From NCBI GenBank assembly GCA_019359035.1, contig JAHHIC010000074.1, forward strand, positions 310,001-374,000: DNA of 64,000 nucleotides, given 5' to 3'. Under the pieces are notes generated by a model that had not been told where the DNA came from, did not search any database, and saw nothing but the letters and a program-made list of their open reading frames with translations. A program made the translations under genes and the position numbers. The DNA comes from Scytonematopsis contorta HA4267-MV1 (GTDB taxonomy: Bacteria > Cyanobacteriota > Cyanobacteriia > Cyanobacteriales > Nostocaceae). Below, piece by piece: positions 54,803-63,290 of the stretch. Position 1 is the stretch's first letter. Each line of letters opens with the position of its first letter.

Positions 54803-56803
54803 TCAAGGAGACTGATTCAATACCCAGTTAAACCATTGTTTTGAAGAATTCCAGAGATTTAAACGCTGCAATCCTGGTGCTTTAGCAATGGCTAAGCTAT
54901 CTACTGAACAAAGTGCTGCGTATTGTAAACCTAAGAAGCTATCCACTGCTGCATAGAAATTCCCAAAGACTATTGCTCCTGCAGTGTATAGTTGTCCTTT
55001 ACCATTACGCATCTGGGTCAACTCAAAATTGTTGGTAACAGATAAACGTCCAAAATTATTTAATGGTAAATCGTAATGTTTAACTAAATCATCTAATAAA
55101 GGACTAGCTTGTGCTTTAGCATCAAGTCCGGTTGCATCGATAATAAAGTCGGCAGCTAAAGTCATTTGTCCACCGTTTATTTCTTGAATGTGGGTGACGG
55201 TGCGATTTTGAGCATCGCGTTCCACCTCTTTGACTGACCCAAAGCAGATTTGATACCAAGCTTCCTTTAAACCTCGCTCAGAAATGTGTTGCCAGTCTAA
55301 TCTATCTGCTGTTGTGGTTCCGCCCCAAACTTTTAGCATGTTTTGGCGTTCTTCAACATTACCTTTTTCTAGCATTTCTCGCAAATCACCACCCCAACAT
55401 GCCTTCGGCCAGTTAAAAGGTTGTAATTCGTAATGATTTTTAACTGCTCGTTGTGCTTTATCAAATTTATTGCCTTCGGGTTTAGGCGATCGCATTAAAT
55501 GCAAAACAGTAATTTCGCGATTTCGCTGTCGTGCTTCAAAAATTCTCTGGATAACCCGAGAAGCGACAATCCCACGTCCACGTATTAGTACTGTACCACC
55601 TTGGCGTTCCAGTTGCTGATAAACATGGTCATGATTTTCATAAGCGTTAACAACGGATTTAAAATCATGATATTTTTCCCGGTAAGCTTGTAAATCGGGA
55701 AGAAATTGAATCGCTGGATAGCCAGTAGCCAAATGCAAATACTTAGTAACAAAAAAAGCATAATTGCCTTTACCTTCACGAGAATAGGCTACACAATATC
55801 TTCCATCATCAGTTTTTCTAATAGCTCGTACTCGTCCATAACGATAAATTTTATCCCAACCGATACGTTTTGCTTCTCTGTCGATTGAGTCAAAAACATT
55901 ACCAGAGCGGGGAGTATAAGTTTCAGCGAAAGCAGGTTCTGCAAAAACTTGCCACAAATACTGCAACCCATTAGTGAATTTCCCCTTCAGTAAATCATGC
56001 CAAGCTTCTCGCAAAGCATAACTAGGCCAACCCCAAATATTATCAGGACAAGAGTCAGAATTTGAACGCAATCTCTCATGTAAAGGAATTTGGGAATTTT
56101 GACACAAACGCTTATAACGAGCATAGGGTTCACCTTCTAAACCCAAAGCCACAATTTTGTCTGCACGGACACCAGAAATCCGGAGTAAATCTACCCAAAC
56201 AAAACTACCTAAACCTGCACCCACAGCTAAATAATCGCATTCATCAACAGGGAAACCAGTAGCATGAAGTGCTTGTACTGGTACGGACTGTTGTTGAAAT
56301 ATTGCTGGTGGAAAATTACTACCCAAAGGGGTAACAGGTCTTAAAGGCGATAAACTAGGGTCGGGTAAATTAGTTTGAGGATTAAACGGAATAATAGAAA
56401 CAGCCGGAGTATTTACCGGGATATTTGTCGGTGGAGATGTTTGGCTTGCCTGAGTAATACCTTGAAACGTAACAGTTTGAAAACTAATAGTAATAACATA
56501 GGGACCAATTTGTAACGTATCCCCACTATTTAATACGCAGCGAGTCTGACGTTGACCATTAATAGAAATACCGTTAGCGCTGTTTTGGTCAATTATAATA
56601 ACTTGATTATTTTCTGTTTCAATTAAAGCATGGTAGCGCGATATTTCATGATTATTTAACAGCATCCGCGATACACGCTGTCCTCCCAATTCAGTCGGCA
56701 TTTTGGCAAATTCGCGACCAAAAGTAATAGGCACACTTAAACGTGGTTCTCGTCTTTCTCCTGTTCCTGGCTCTTCCCAACTTAATTGTATTTCTGTACT
56801 CAT
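54803..56803 (-). CDS. FHA domain fused to an FAD/NAD(P)-binding oxidoreductase-like domain
   Basis: A 666-residue protein. The FHA domain (about 1-110) has the phosphothreonine-binding residues in ITFGREF, HEISRYHALIE and NSANGISINGQRQ. A Pro-rich linker (about 118-180) leads to a dinucleotide-binding module: YLAVGAGLGSFVWVDLL near 190, a second GTVLIRGRGIVASRVIQR near 400, and ADFIIDATGLDAKAQ near 550, the typical flavoprotein ATG motif. Its enzymatic reaction is unknown; it probably reads phosphorylation signals through the FHA domain. It starts 3 bp after the FHA-zinc ribbon gene, so the two form an operon. Confidence 0.85.
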   Translation of the reverse strand: MSTEIQLSWEEPGTGERREPRLSVPITFGREFAKMPTELGGQRVSRMLLNNHEISRYHALIETENNQVIIIDQNSANGISINGQRQTRCVLNSGDTLQIGPYVITISFQTVTFQGITQASQTSPPTNIPVNTPAVSIIPFNPQTNLPDPSLSPLRPVTPLGSNFPPAIFQQQSVPVQALHATGFPVDECDYLAVGAGLGSFVWVDLLRISGVRADKIVALGLEGEPYARYKRLCQNSQIPLHERLRSNSDSCPDNIWGWPSYALREAWHDLLKGKFTNGLQYLWQVFAEPAFAETYTPRSGNVFDSIDREAKRIGWDKIYRYGRVRAIRKTDDGRYCVAYSREGKGNYAFFVTKYLHLATGYPAIQFLPDLQAYREKYHDFKSVVNAYENHDHVYQQLERQGGTVLIRGRGIVASRVIQRIFEARQRNREITVLHLMRSPKPEGNKFDKAQRAVKNHYELQPFNWPKACWGGDLREMLEKGNVEERQNMLKVWGGTTTADRLDWQHISERGLKEAWYQICFGSVKEVERDAQNRTVTHIQEINGGQMTLAADFIIDATGLDAKAQASPLLDDLVKHYDLPLNNFGRLSVTNNFELTQMRNGKGQLYTAGAIVFGNFYAAVDSFLGLQYAALCSVDSLAIAKAPGLQRLNLWNSSKQWFNWVLNQSP

Positions 56804-56806
56804 ATT

Positions 56807-57427
56807 CTAATTACCTGGTGGGATTAAAACACTTGCGGCTGCGGCTAAAGATGTACCGCACCAAGGACAACCAACTTGCAAATGCTCAATAGATGAGACT
56901 CTGTGACATTTGGGACACTGTAAACCTATTGCCTGGGGTTTTGCTAAAGGTACAGGAGAATTACGAGGATGGAAATGCTGTTGATTTAGTTGTTGATTTA
57001 GTTGTTGATTTAAGTGTGGCTGCTGCGGTGGAACAATGGGGACTACTGGAGGTTGTGGGGGTACTAACACCGTAGCTGGAACATTACTAGCATTTGGAAT
57101 AGAAAGATTAATAACTATTAATTGCATTTGCCCCAATTGGATAACACTACCCTTAAATAAAGGTAACTCACCTTGAATTAATTGCTGTCCATCCACAAGA
57201 GGGGGATTTTGCGGTCGTAGATTTTTTATCAAAAAGCATTGTTGCTGGGTGTGGAAAAATATCTCAACATGCAAACCAGATACCGTAGGATGACTTAACA
57301 AAATATCGCACCGGATAGGGTCGCGTCCAATGCGAAAAGTTCCAGGACTTTTAGTAGGTTGTTGCTCGTAAATTTGTTGAGTTTTTAACTGACCAGCATC
57401 GTACCACTGTAAAGTGAGTGCGTTCAT
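56807..57427 (-). CDS. FHA domain protein with C-terminal zinc ribbon
   Basis: A 206-residue protein. Residues about 1-110 form an FHA domain (FRIGRDPIRCDILLSHPTVS; GLHVEIF; LRPQNPPLVDGQQL), with the conserved GR, S-x-x-H-like HPTVSGLHV and N positions. A Pro/Gln linker with three LNQQ repeats follows, then a four-cysteine zinc ribbon, CPKCHRV near 173 and CPWCGTS near 189. It is the first gene of an operon with the FHA-oxidoreductase fusion. Both would be targets of Ser/Thr kinases. Confidence 0.85.
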   Translation of the reverse strand: MNALTLQWYDAGQLKTQQIYEQQPTKSPGTFRIGRDPIRCDILLSHPTVSGLHVEIFFHTQQQCFLIKNLRPQNPPLVDGQQLIQGELPLFKGSVIQLGQMQLIVINLSIPNASNVPATVLVPPQPPVVPIVPPQQPHLNQQLNQQLNQQHFHPRNSPVPLAKPQAIGLQCPKCHRVSSIEHLQVGCPWCGTSLAAAASVLIPPGN

Positions 57428-57788
57428 TGTTCTAACATCTAAATTAATAAGTTTTATTTATATCTTCGAGGAAAAGGTAATTGATGAGTTATACCGCATA
57501 GTATAACTACACCTCATTCCTGTGCGATTCCTAACACGTTTAACCACGCGGAAGCAATAGTCGAGAATACTTATTCTCTATTAAGTATCAATTAAAAGGC
57601 AATATAAGTTCACATTACATCAAATTACAAACAATTGTCAGCAAAAAATACAACCGCTAAAGTACAAAAATACTTTTGCGCTGTATCAGTGATTAGTAAA
57701 CAGCTACTAAACACATATCAAGCAACTAAACTGATAATTAAAAAGGGTGTAATTTGTGAGTTACGATAATGTTTGTAAGTCATATCAA

Positions 57789-57818
57789 TTCAAAATTCAA
57801 AATTCAAAATTCAAAATT
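57789..57818. repeat. heptamer array (ttcaaaa)
   Basis: Four perfect copies; inverted partner of 58001-58040. Confidence 0.9.
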
Positions 57819-58000
57819 AGGCTTTAACATTAACCAATCAATTAATGCATTAAAATTATTATTTATTCAATTTTGAATTTTGCATTTTGTTCGTGCAGCG
57901 TCCGCTATATCCTAAGAAGAAACACTTCGTGAACGGATATTTTGAATTGTTAAAGGGGCTTGTAGCTTAATTGATTAATTCAAATTTACTATCTTATCTT

Positions 58001-58040
58001 AAATTTTGAATTTTGAATTTTGAATTTTGAATTTTGAATT
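58001..58040. repeat. heptamer array (ttttgaa) at the Rpn breakpoint
   Basis: Five to six perfect copies. The next bases enter an Rpn-family reading frame in mid-protein, so the array marks the 5' truncation point. Confidence 0.9.
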
Positions 58041-58043
58041 GTT

Positions 58044-58547
58044 TTGGTCATCCGAATTTGGGAGCAAGATTCTGCTTTATTTATCAAGAATAAAGCATTA
58101 TTGCCGCTAGCACCATTAACCAGAACAGACTCACCTCAAAGATTACTATCCCAGGTTGCTGAAGAAATTGCTAAAATTCCAAATAGAGAAACCAAACAAA
58201 ATATTGTCGGATACACAGGGATATTAGCTGGTTTACGTTTAGATAAAGACTTCATTCGTCAATTATTGAGCGAGGATATTATGCAAGACTCTGTAATTTA
58301 TCAAGATATACTCCAGAAAGGAGAGCAACGAGGAGAAAAAAGAGGAGAACAACGAGGAGAACAAAGAGAAGCTTTTCGCTTCTTAAATCGTCAGATAAAC
58401 AAGCGCTTTGGTGAAGTAAACTCCTCAATTATCGAGCGTATTCGAGTTTTACCTACCGAACAGTTGGAAATTTTAGGAGAAGAATTTTTAGATTTTTCTG
58501 ATTTGGCTGATTTGTGTAATTGGTTAGACCTGCATTCAGGTAGTTAA
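58044..58547 (+). pseudogene. N-terminally truncated Rpn-family (DUF4351-type) protein
   Basis: The frame opens without a good start (TTG at 58044; stop at 58035-58037 within the repeat array) at VIRIWEQDSALFIKNKALLP, which in intact Rpn proteins lies well inside the nuclease region. It then continues with the usual middle (LRLDKDFIRQLLSEDIMQDS), a GEQRGEKR repeat stretch and the conserved C-terminus (INKRFGEVNSS; LEILGEEFLDFSDLADLCNW). The catalytic PD-(D/E)XK part is missing. Confidence 0.75.
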
Positions 58548-58573
58548 TTAAACCATCTGTTTAGGGGGATATT

Positions 58574-58816
58574 ATGCAAGACTCTGTAATTTATCAAGAT
58601 ATACTCCAGAAAGGAGAGCAACGAGGAGAAAAAAGAGAAGCTTTTCGCTTCTTAAACCTTCTGATAAACAAGCGCTTTGGTGAAGTAGACTCCTCAATTA
58701 TCGAGCGTCTTCAAGTTTTATCTACCGAACAGTTGGAAATTTTAGGAGAAGAATTTTTAGATTTTTCCGATTTGGCTGATTTATGTAATTGGTTAGGTCA
58801 GCATTCAGGTAGTTAA
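58574..58816 (+). pseudogene. tandem duplicate of the Rpn C-terminus
   Basis: An 80-residue ORF starting at MQDSVIYQDILQKGEQRGEK, nearly identical to residues 79-167 of the preceding fragment but lacking one 8-residue RGEQ block. The duplicated unit includes the upstream gatatt and downstream ttaatta-accatctgt, showing a direct DNA duplication of about 280 bp. It has its own ATG with gggga upstream and might be translated. Confidence 0.75.
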
Positions 58817-58875
58817 TTAGACCATCTGTGGTCAGAGCTAATAACTTTCAATTTCATACATTTAATAAGGTAGTA

Positions 58876-60273
58876 ATGATTATGAAAGTCAAATGCCTTA
58901 AAATGGAGGCTTTTCGTGGTATCGGTGATTTGACATTAAAATTTGGTGATACCAATGCAATTGTATTTATTGGTATTAACGGTGTAGGGAAGTCGAGTAT
59001 TCTTGATTGTCTCGCGATTCTTTTATCGCAACTGATAGGAAGAATTACACAAAATGAAAACTTTGAACCTAATTTTAATACAGGAATTAATATAGCAGCG
59101 GAGAGTATTACTATACAGGGTAGTAGTATACATGGAGATATTTATTTTTATCCGAGAGGAAGTAATCAACTAAGCTATTTGCAAGAATCACAACTTAAAA
59201 TATTAAATTTGGACAGTCAAGATATTACTAAAGGAGGTAATAAAACAAAAGTTGAAATTACAATTGTATCAGAAGAATTACTAACTAAAAGTTGGTATTT
59301 AACTCAATCATTAGAAGAGGATATACCCAATTTTATCGATAAGCACACACAATTAAACTCACTAGTAGAACAAATAAATAAGCGCTGGAAAGAAAATCGA
59401 GAGACAGCTATACCGCTGGCTGTTTTTTATAAAGTAAATCGTGCGGTTATTAATATCCCTCTTGATAGTCCTACGAATTACTCATTTAAGCAAACAGACG
59501 CTTACGAGCAAGCATTAAGCGGGATTCAGATAAATTTCGATACTTTCTTCCAATGGTTTAAAAATTTGGAAGATTTGGAAAACGAGAAAAGAAGAGATGA
59601 CCAAAATTACCGCAATCATCAGTTAGAAGCAGTAAGAGAAGCAGTTTATTCATTAATTCCTGATTTTTCTAACTTGCGGATGCGACGTTTTCCTTTAAGA
59701 ATGACCGTAGAAAAGCGAGGAGAAGAATTTACAGTTAATCAACTTTCCGATGGTGAAAAATGCCTACTCGCGATGGTAGGAGATTTAGCAAGACGCTTAG
59801 CCATTGCAAATCCAAGTTTAGAAAATCCCCTAAATGGAGAAGGTGTAGTTTTAATAGATGAAATTGAGCTACATCTTCATCCTAAATGGCAAAGAGAAAT
59901 TATTCCGGCTTTAAGTAGAACATTTTCCAATTGCCAATTTATAGTTACGACTCATTCCCCACAAGTAATTAGTCATGTTGAACCTGAAGGAATTTTCATA
60001 CTAGAAAAAACAAATGCTGGTGTTATCGCAAAACGCCCAGAAAGTTCTTTTGGTCGAGATAGCAATCGCATATTGGAAGACTTGATGGGTGTACCAGCAC
60101 GTCCACAAGAAATAAAAGATACTTTACATCAATTATTTCAGCTTATCGAAGAAGGAAATCTTGAGGATGCGAAAAAATTACGCCAAGAAATTGTTAATAT
60201 GATTGGTGATGACGAGCCAGAATTAGTAAAAGCAAGTGTATCTATCCGACGTAAAGAGATTTTAAAGCGGTGA
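58876..60273 (+). CDS. ptuA: PtuA-like ATPase of a Septu-type defence system
   Basis: A 465-residue SMC-like ATPase. The ATG at 58876 (MIMKVKCLKMEAFRGIGDLT) has AAGG five bases upstream. Walker A is FIGINGVGKSS (about residues 31-41), the ABC-like signature LSDGEKCLLAMVGDLARR is near 303, Walker B VVLIDEIELHLHPKWQ near 338, and the His-switch FIVTTHSPQVISH near 365. The C-terminal PQEIKDTLHQLFQLI segment is typical of ATPases coupled to HNH partners. In Septu systems PtuA forms a complex with PtuB and senses phage; the pairing here supports that assignment. Confidence 0.85.
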   Translation: MIMKVKCLKMEAFRGIGDLTLKFGDTNAIVFIGINGVGKSSILDCLAILLSQLIGRITQNENFEPNFNTGINIAAESITIQGSSIHGDIYFYPRGSNQLSYLQESQLKILNLDSQDITKGGNKTKVEITIVSEELLTKSWYLTQSLEEDIPNFIDKHTQLNSLVEQINKRWKENRETAIPLAVFYKVNRAVINIPLDSPTNYSFKQTDAYEQALSGIQINFDTFFQWFKNLEDLENEKRRDDQNYRNHQLEAVREAVYSLIPDFSNLRMRRFPLRMTVEKRGEEFTVNQLSDGEKCLLAMVGDLARRLAIANPSLENPLNGEGVVLIDEIELHLHPKWQREIIPALSRTFSNCQFIVTTHSPQVISHVEPEGIFILEKTNAGVIAKRPESSFGRDSNRILEDLMGVPARPQEIKDTLHQLFQLIEEGNLEDAKKLRQEIVNMIGDDEPELVKASVSIRRKEILKR

Positions 60274-60911
60274 AATATATCAACAAAAGTGAGGAGCCAG
60301 AAAGCTTTATAACTTGGAAACAATCAGCTAATGATGACTGGCAACCCAATTGGGAAAACTTTGGTAGACCTCAGAAACAAGACGTACATAATTCCTTATT
60401 GCAGGAGCAAGGATTTATTTGTTGCTACTGTGGAAGACGCATATCAAACGAAAGTAGCCATATTGAACATTTCAAACCAAGGAAAAACTACCCTGAGCTA
60501 GCTTTAAAATACACGAATTTATTAGCTTCTTGTCAAAGAGAAACTGAGCGCAAAGAACCTTTACATTGTGGAAGAAGTAAGGATGAGTGGTATGAAGAAG
60601 ATTTAATGATTTCTCCACTAGATGCTAATTGTGCTGATTTTTTTAGATATACAGAAGATGGGCAAATTTTACCAATAGAATATCCAAGTAAAAAATCAGC
60701 TGCTAAGACTACGATTGATAGACTCGCTTTAAATATTGATAACCTCAAAAATCTAAGAAGTAGTGCTATTCAAGGAGCTTTAGAAGGATTTGATGATTTT
60801 TCTGATGAGGAAAAATTACTATTGATTCAAGGTTTTGAACAACGTAATAGCGATTATAAATATGAAGAATTTTGCGCGGCAATTGTTTATGTATTGAAGC
60901 AGTATGTATGA
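60270..60911 (+). CDS. ptuB: PtuB-like HNH endonuclease of a Septu-type defence system
   Basis: A 213-residue HNH nuclease beginning with a GTG that overlaps the ptuA stop (GTGA), so translation is coupled. The zinc Cys pair CYCGRR is at residues 52-57 and the catalytic stretch SHIEHFKPRKNYPELALKYT at about 63-82, followed by NLLASCQRE. This is the arrangement of the TIGR02646-like HNH family found with retron/Septu ATPases. The order ATPase-HNH and close coupling match Septu type I. An upstream retron reverse transcriptase is not present. Confidence 0.87.
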   Translation: MKYINKSEEPESFITWKQSANDDWQPNWENFGRPQKQDVHNSLLQEQGFICCYCGRRISNESSHIEHFKPRKNYPELALKYTNLLASCQRETERKEPLHCGRSKDEWYEEDLMISPLDANCADFFRYTEDGQILPIEYPSKKSAAKTTIDRLALNIDNLKNLRSSAIQGALEGFDDFSDEEKLLLIQGFEQRNSDYKYEEFCAAIVYVLKQYV

Positions 60912-60958
60912 AATACAGCACTTTGTAGGTAAATAATTTATGTAGCTTCATGTGAAAA

Positions 60959-60990
60959 CTCTTGTGGGGTGGGCATCCTTGCCCGCCCAG
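60959..60990. repeat. dispersed palindromic repeat (ggcaaggatgcc type), copy 2
   Basis: Reverse complement of 12356-12386. It lies 48 bp after ptuB and may serve as its terminator. Confidence 0.8.
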
Positions 60991-60992
60991 TC

Positions 60993-61044
60993 AGTTGCAC
61001 TTATTAGTTGCACTTATGAGTTGTACTTATTAGTTGCACTTAAC
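60993..61044. repeat. 13-bp tandem repeat, four copies
   Basis: Units agttgcacttatt, agttgcacttatg, agttgtacttatt and agttgcacttaac. The unit is 13 bp, unlike the 7-bp arrays elsewhere in the window. Confidence 0.9.
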
Positions 61045-61092
61045 TTACTTAAAATATGTCGCAAGCTATCGCGCATTTAATTAATATAATAA

Positions 61093-61758
61093 CTACCTAT
61101 CCGAAGCCAACTTATCGGCAATACGAGTAGTTTCTGGCAAACGATATTTAGGCGTACACTTCATAACATAATCAATTGCCGTAGCTAAGCTGATACGATG
61201 GCCGCTAGAAACATAGAGTGGTCTAACATTATCGCGTGTACGTAAAACAGCTCCAATAGTCTCCCCCTTATCTGTTAAAGGTTGGAAACTACCTCGCGTT
61301 TCAGCTAATAGTTCATGTTTACCAATTAATAAAGATTTAGCTACCCCTATAGTTGGCATATCTATAATCACTCCCAAATGACAAGCAATCCCCAGTCGCC
61401 GAGGGTGAGCGATTCCTTGTCCATCACATAATATAATGTCTGGTGTAGTTCCAATTTTTTCCAAAGCATCCAGAACAGCTGGAATTTCTCGAAAGGAGAG
61501 AAAACCAGGGATATAAGGAAATGTTGTTGGACGGTAAGCTAAAGCTGTTTCTACTAGTTGTAAATCAGGAAAGCTTAAAACAGCAACAGCAGCACGGCTG
61601 ATAGTCCCGTCAGCTTCAAATCCCATATCTACTCCGGCAACATACCGCACTATTTCAGGAAGTTTATCTTCAGTAATAACCTCGTTTCTTAGTTGTTGTT
61701 GGATAATTACTGCTTCTTCTGTAGTTAAATCCCAAGAATGACGTTGGTTAAATTTCAT
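61093..61758 (-). CDS. nfi: endonuclease V (deoxyinosine 3' endonuclease)
   Basis: A 221-residue repair nuclease that nicks DNA 3' to deaminated bases such as inosine. The metal-binding acidic residues are in [10 protein letters not shown] near residue 47, [10 protein letters not shown] near 90 and [20 protein letters not shown] near 112; VGVAKSLL-like [11 protein letters not shown] near 142 is also conserved. The length is usual. It is convergent with ptuB; the gap contains two repeats. Confidence 0.95.
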   Translation of the reverse strand: MKFNQRHSWDLTTEEAVIIQQQLRNEVITEDKLPEIVRYVAGVDMGFEADGTISRAAVAVLSFPDLQLVETALAYRPTTFPYIPGFLSFREIPAVLDALEKIGTTPDIILCDGQGIAHPRRLGIACHLGVIIDMPTIGVAKSLLIGKHELLAETRGSFQPLTDKGETIGAVLRTRDNVRPLYVSSGHRISLATAIDYVMKCTPKYRLPETTRIADKLASDR

Positions 61759-61941
61759 ATTTTTAGTTTTTTTTAAAATATTTTTCTAGATAGATGTATT
61801 TTTTACATAAATTTGATAAAACAGCATCGATTAATGACCGATTCTGAAGTAATATTTAGTACTTATCTTAGTACTTAATATTAGTACTTGTGCTCATGCG
61901 TCAATTAGGATGCAGTCAAATTTAATCCCAATAGTGTGTGT

Positions 61942-63045
61942 ATGATGAGAAAATCTGTATGGCCAGTGTGGTTACCCTATCCTAGCTCCTGGTGTAATGC
62001 GTTAATTTTATCTTTGTTATTGACTGGATTTGTGGTAATTTTGGGAATTACAGGCGGTTTAAGCGAGAATTTTGCTAAAATGCAGCAAAATCCAGAGCTA
62101 TATACAGTCTCATTAATATTTTTATTGATATTACCTATACCTGTGATTGCGCTTGTGCATCACTTTATTTTAATCAGTTTTCTCCCGATGATTACTAAAG
62201 CACAGGTAAGTAGGAATATAGGATTTTTTCCTTCTGTTCTTAGTTGGAAAGAAGGTTTATATAGTTGGCTAGTATTTATTTTATCTACAGCTATAGCAAT
62301 TTTACTTTGCACAATTATTTTACCGTTGTTTCAAGTCACCTACAAAGAACTTATTTACCAGGAAAGCCAACGTCATAGAAATATCCAAGCAACTTTTGCA
62401 ATTTTATGGCTAATAAGTGCAGCAGGATTTTACCAACTTGAATATCTTGCTAAACGTCGTTTAAATTCTGATGATTTAATTGCTGTTACTCCAGAAATTG
62501 TAGATTTAGAACCAGCTAAAATTGGTACTAACACTAGGTCTAAATGGGATGAACCAGTATTTGTTGATAGTAAACCAAGGAGTAATAGCACAACAGTTAC
62601 AGAATCTGTATCAAGGTTAATTAAAAAAAATAGAAATTTACCGAAAAGGTTATTTATTGTTATTTTTGTTCCTCTAGTAATTGCTTGGCTATATTTCTTT
62701 GTCAATTTACCAGCAGTCAAAGAGAATTTATCTACTAATTTGGCATTAGAAATACCAACACAACAAAGCCCTAATACACCTAGCGCAACAAATGCTAAAT
62801 TTGAATCTTCTGAAAACGATATTTTTGAACAGGCTGTAGATTTGGGTAATAGTGCTGAAGATTTGGCAAAGTTTGCTAGCTCAAAAGAAGAATGGAAAGC
62901 TGTTGCTAGTCAGTGGAAGGCTTCTATTACACTCTTGAAACGTGTGTCTTCTGATAATCCTAATTATGTGCTTGCGGAAGCAAAAGCATATGAGTTTCAG
63001 AAAAAGTTAAATTTAGCACGGAAGAATGCGAAGGCTGCGAAATAA
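61942..63045 (+). CDS. hypothetical membrane protein with C-terminal helical domain
   Basis: A 367-residue protein, start ATG 61942 (another ATG follows directly, and GTG lies two codons upstream). Four helices in the first 155 residues (ALILSLLLTGFVVILGI; LIFLLILPIPVIALVHHFIL; SWLVFILSTAIAILLCTII; IQATFAILWLISAAGFY), a basic cytosolic stretch, a fifth helix (LFIVIFVPLVIAWLYFFV near 235) and an outer domain. The last 100 residues (VASQWKASITLLKRVSSDNP) look like a TPR-type helical bundle often seen in cyanobacterial proteins. Family not recognised. Confidence 0.7.
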   Translation: MMRKSVWPVWLPYPSSWCNALILSLLLTGFVVILGITGGLSENFAKMQQNPELYTVSLIFLLILPIPVIALVHHFILISFLPMITKAQVSRNIGFFPSVLSWKEGLYSWLVFILSTAIAILLCTIILPLFQVTYKELIYQESQRHRNIQATFAILWLISAAGFYQLEYLAKRRLNSDDLIAVTPEIVDLEPAKIGTNTRSKWDEPVFVDSKPRSNSTTVTESVSRLIKKNRNLPKRLFIVIFVPLVIAWLYFFVNLPAVKENLSTNLALEIPTQQSPNTPSATNAKFESSENDIFEQAVDLGNSAEDLAKFASSKEEWKAVASQWKASITLLKRVSSDNPNYVLAEAKAYEFQKKLNLARKNAKAAK

Positions 63046-63111
63046 TACTTGCTAGAATAATCTTCCACTAAACTAATATTCTCTTAAATATGGTCGTCAC
63101 CCCCACATAGC

Positions 63112-63155
63112 AACCCCACCCCCAACCCTCTCCCCGCAAGCGAGGAGGGGGCTAC
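63112..63155. repeat. GC-rich dispersed repeat, copy 3
   Basis: Same orientation as 32256-32299. It forms an inverted pair with copy 4 across about 70 bp. Confidence 0.85.
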
Positions 63156-63224
63156 AATAAATGCATAAAAAGATAGTTAGTTTCTTTACTTAATTTTTAA
63201 CTCTCCAAAGGATATATCAAAATA

Positions 63225-63269
63225 GTAGCCCCCTCCCTGCGTGCGGGGAGGGGGTTGGGGGGTGGGGTT
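63225..63269. repeat. GC-rich dispersed repeat, copy 4
   Basis: Same orientation as 12462-12505 with a changed loop (tgcgtgcg). It lies 21 bp before the lpxB stop in convergent position to the membrane-protein gene; the pair could terminate both transcripts. Confidence 0.85.
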
Positions 63270-63290
63270 TCATGTGCGGGTATTGTGTAT

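Larger units (their letters stand above)
57428..58043. other. intergenic region with opposite heptamer arrays
   Basis: 616 bases without a supported gene, containing ttcaaaa (57789-57818) and ttttgaa (58001-58040) arrays that are mutually inverted, and a small inverted motif near 57895-57940 (cttcgtgaacggatat). The divergent FHA gene promoter should be on the left side. Confidence 0.55.

Noticed and set aside
58574-58816. Second Rpn tail as a functional small antitoxin
   Set aside because: It is a direct DNA duplication of the preceding fragment including flanking sequence, which is better explained as debris.
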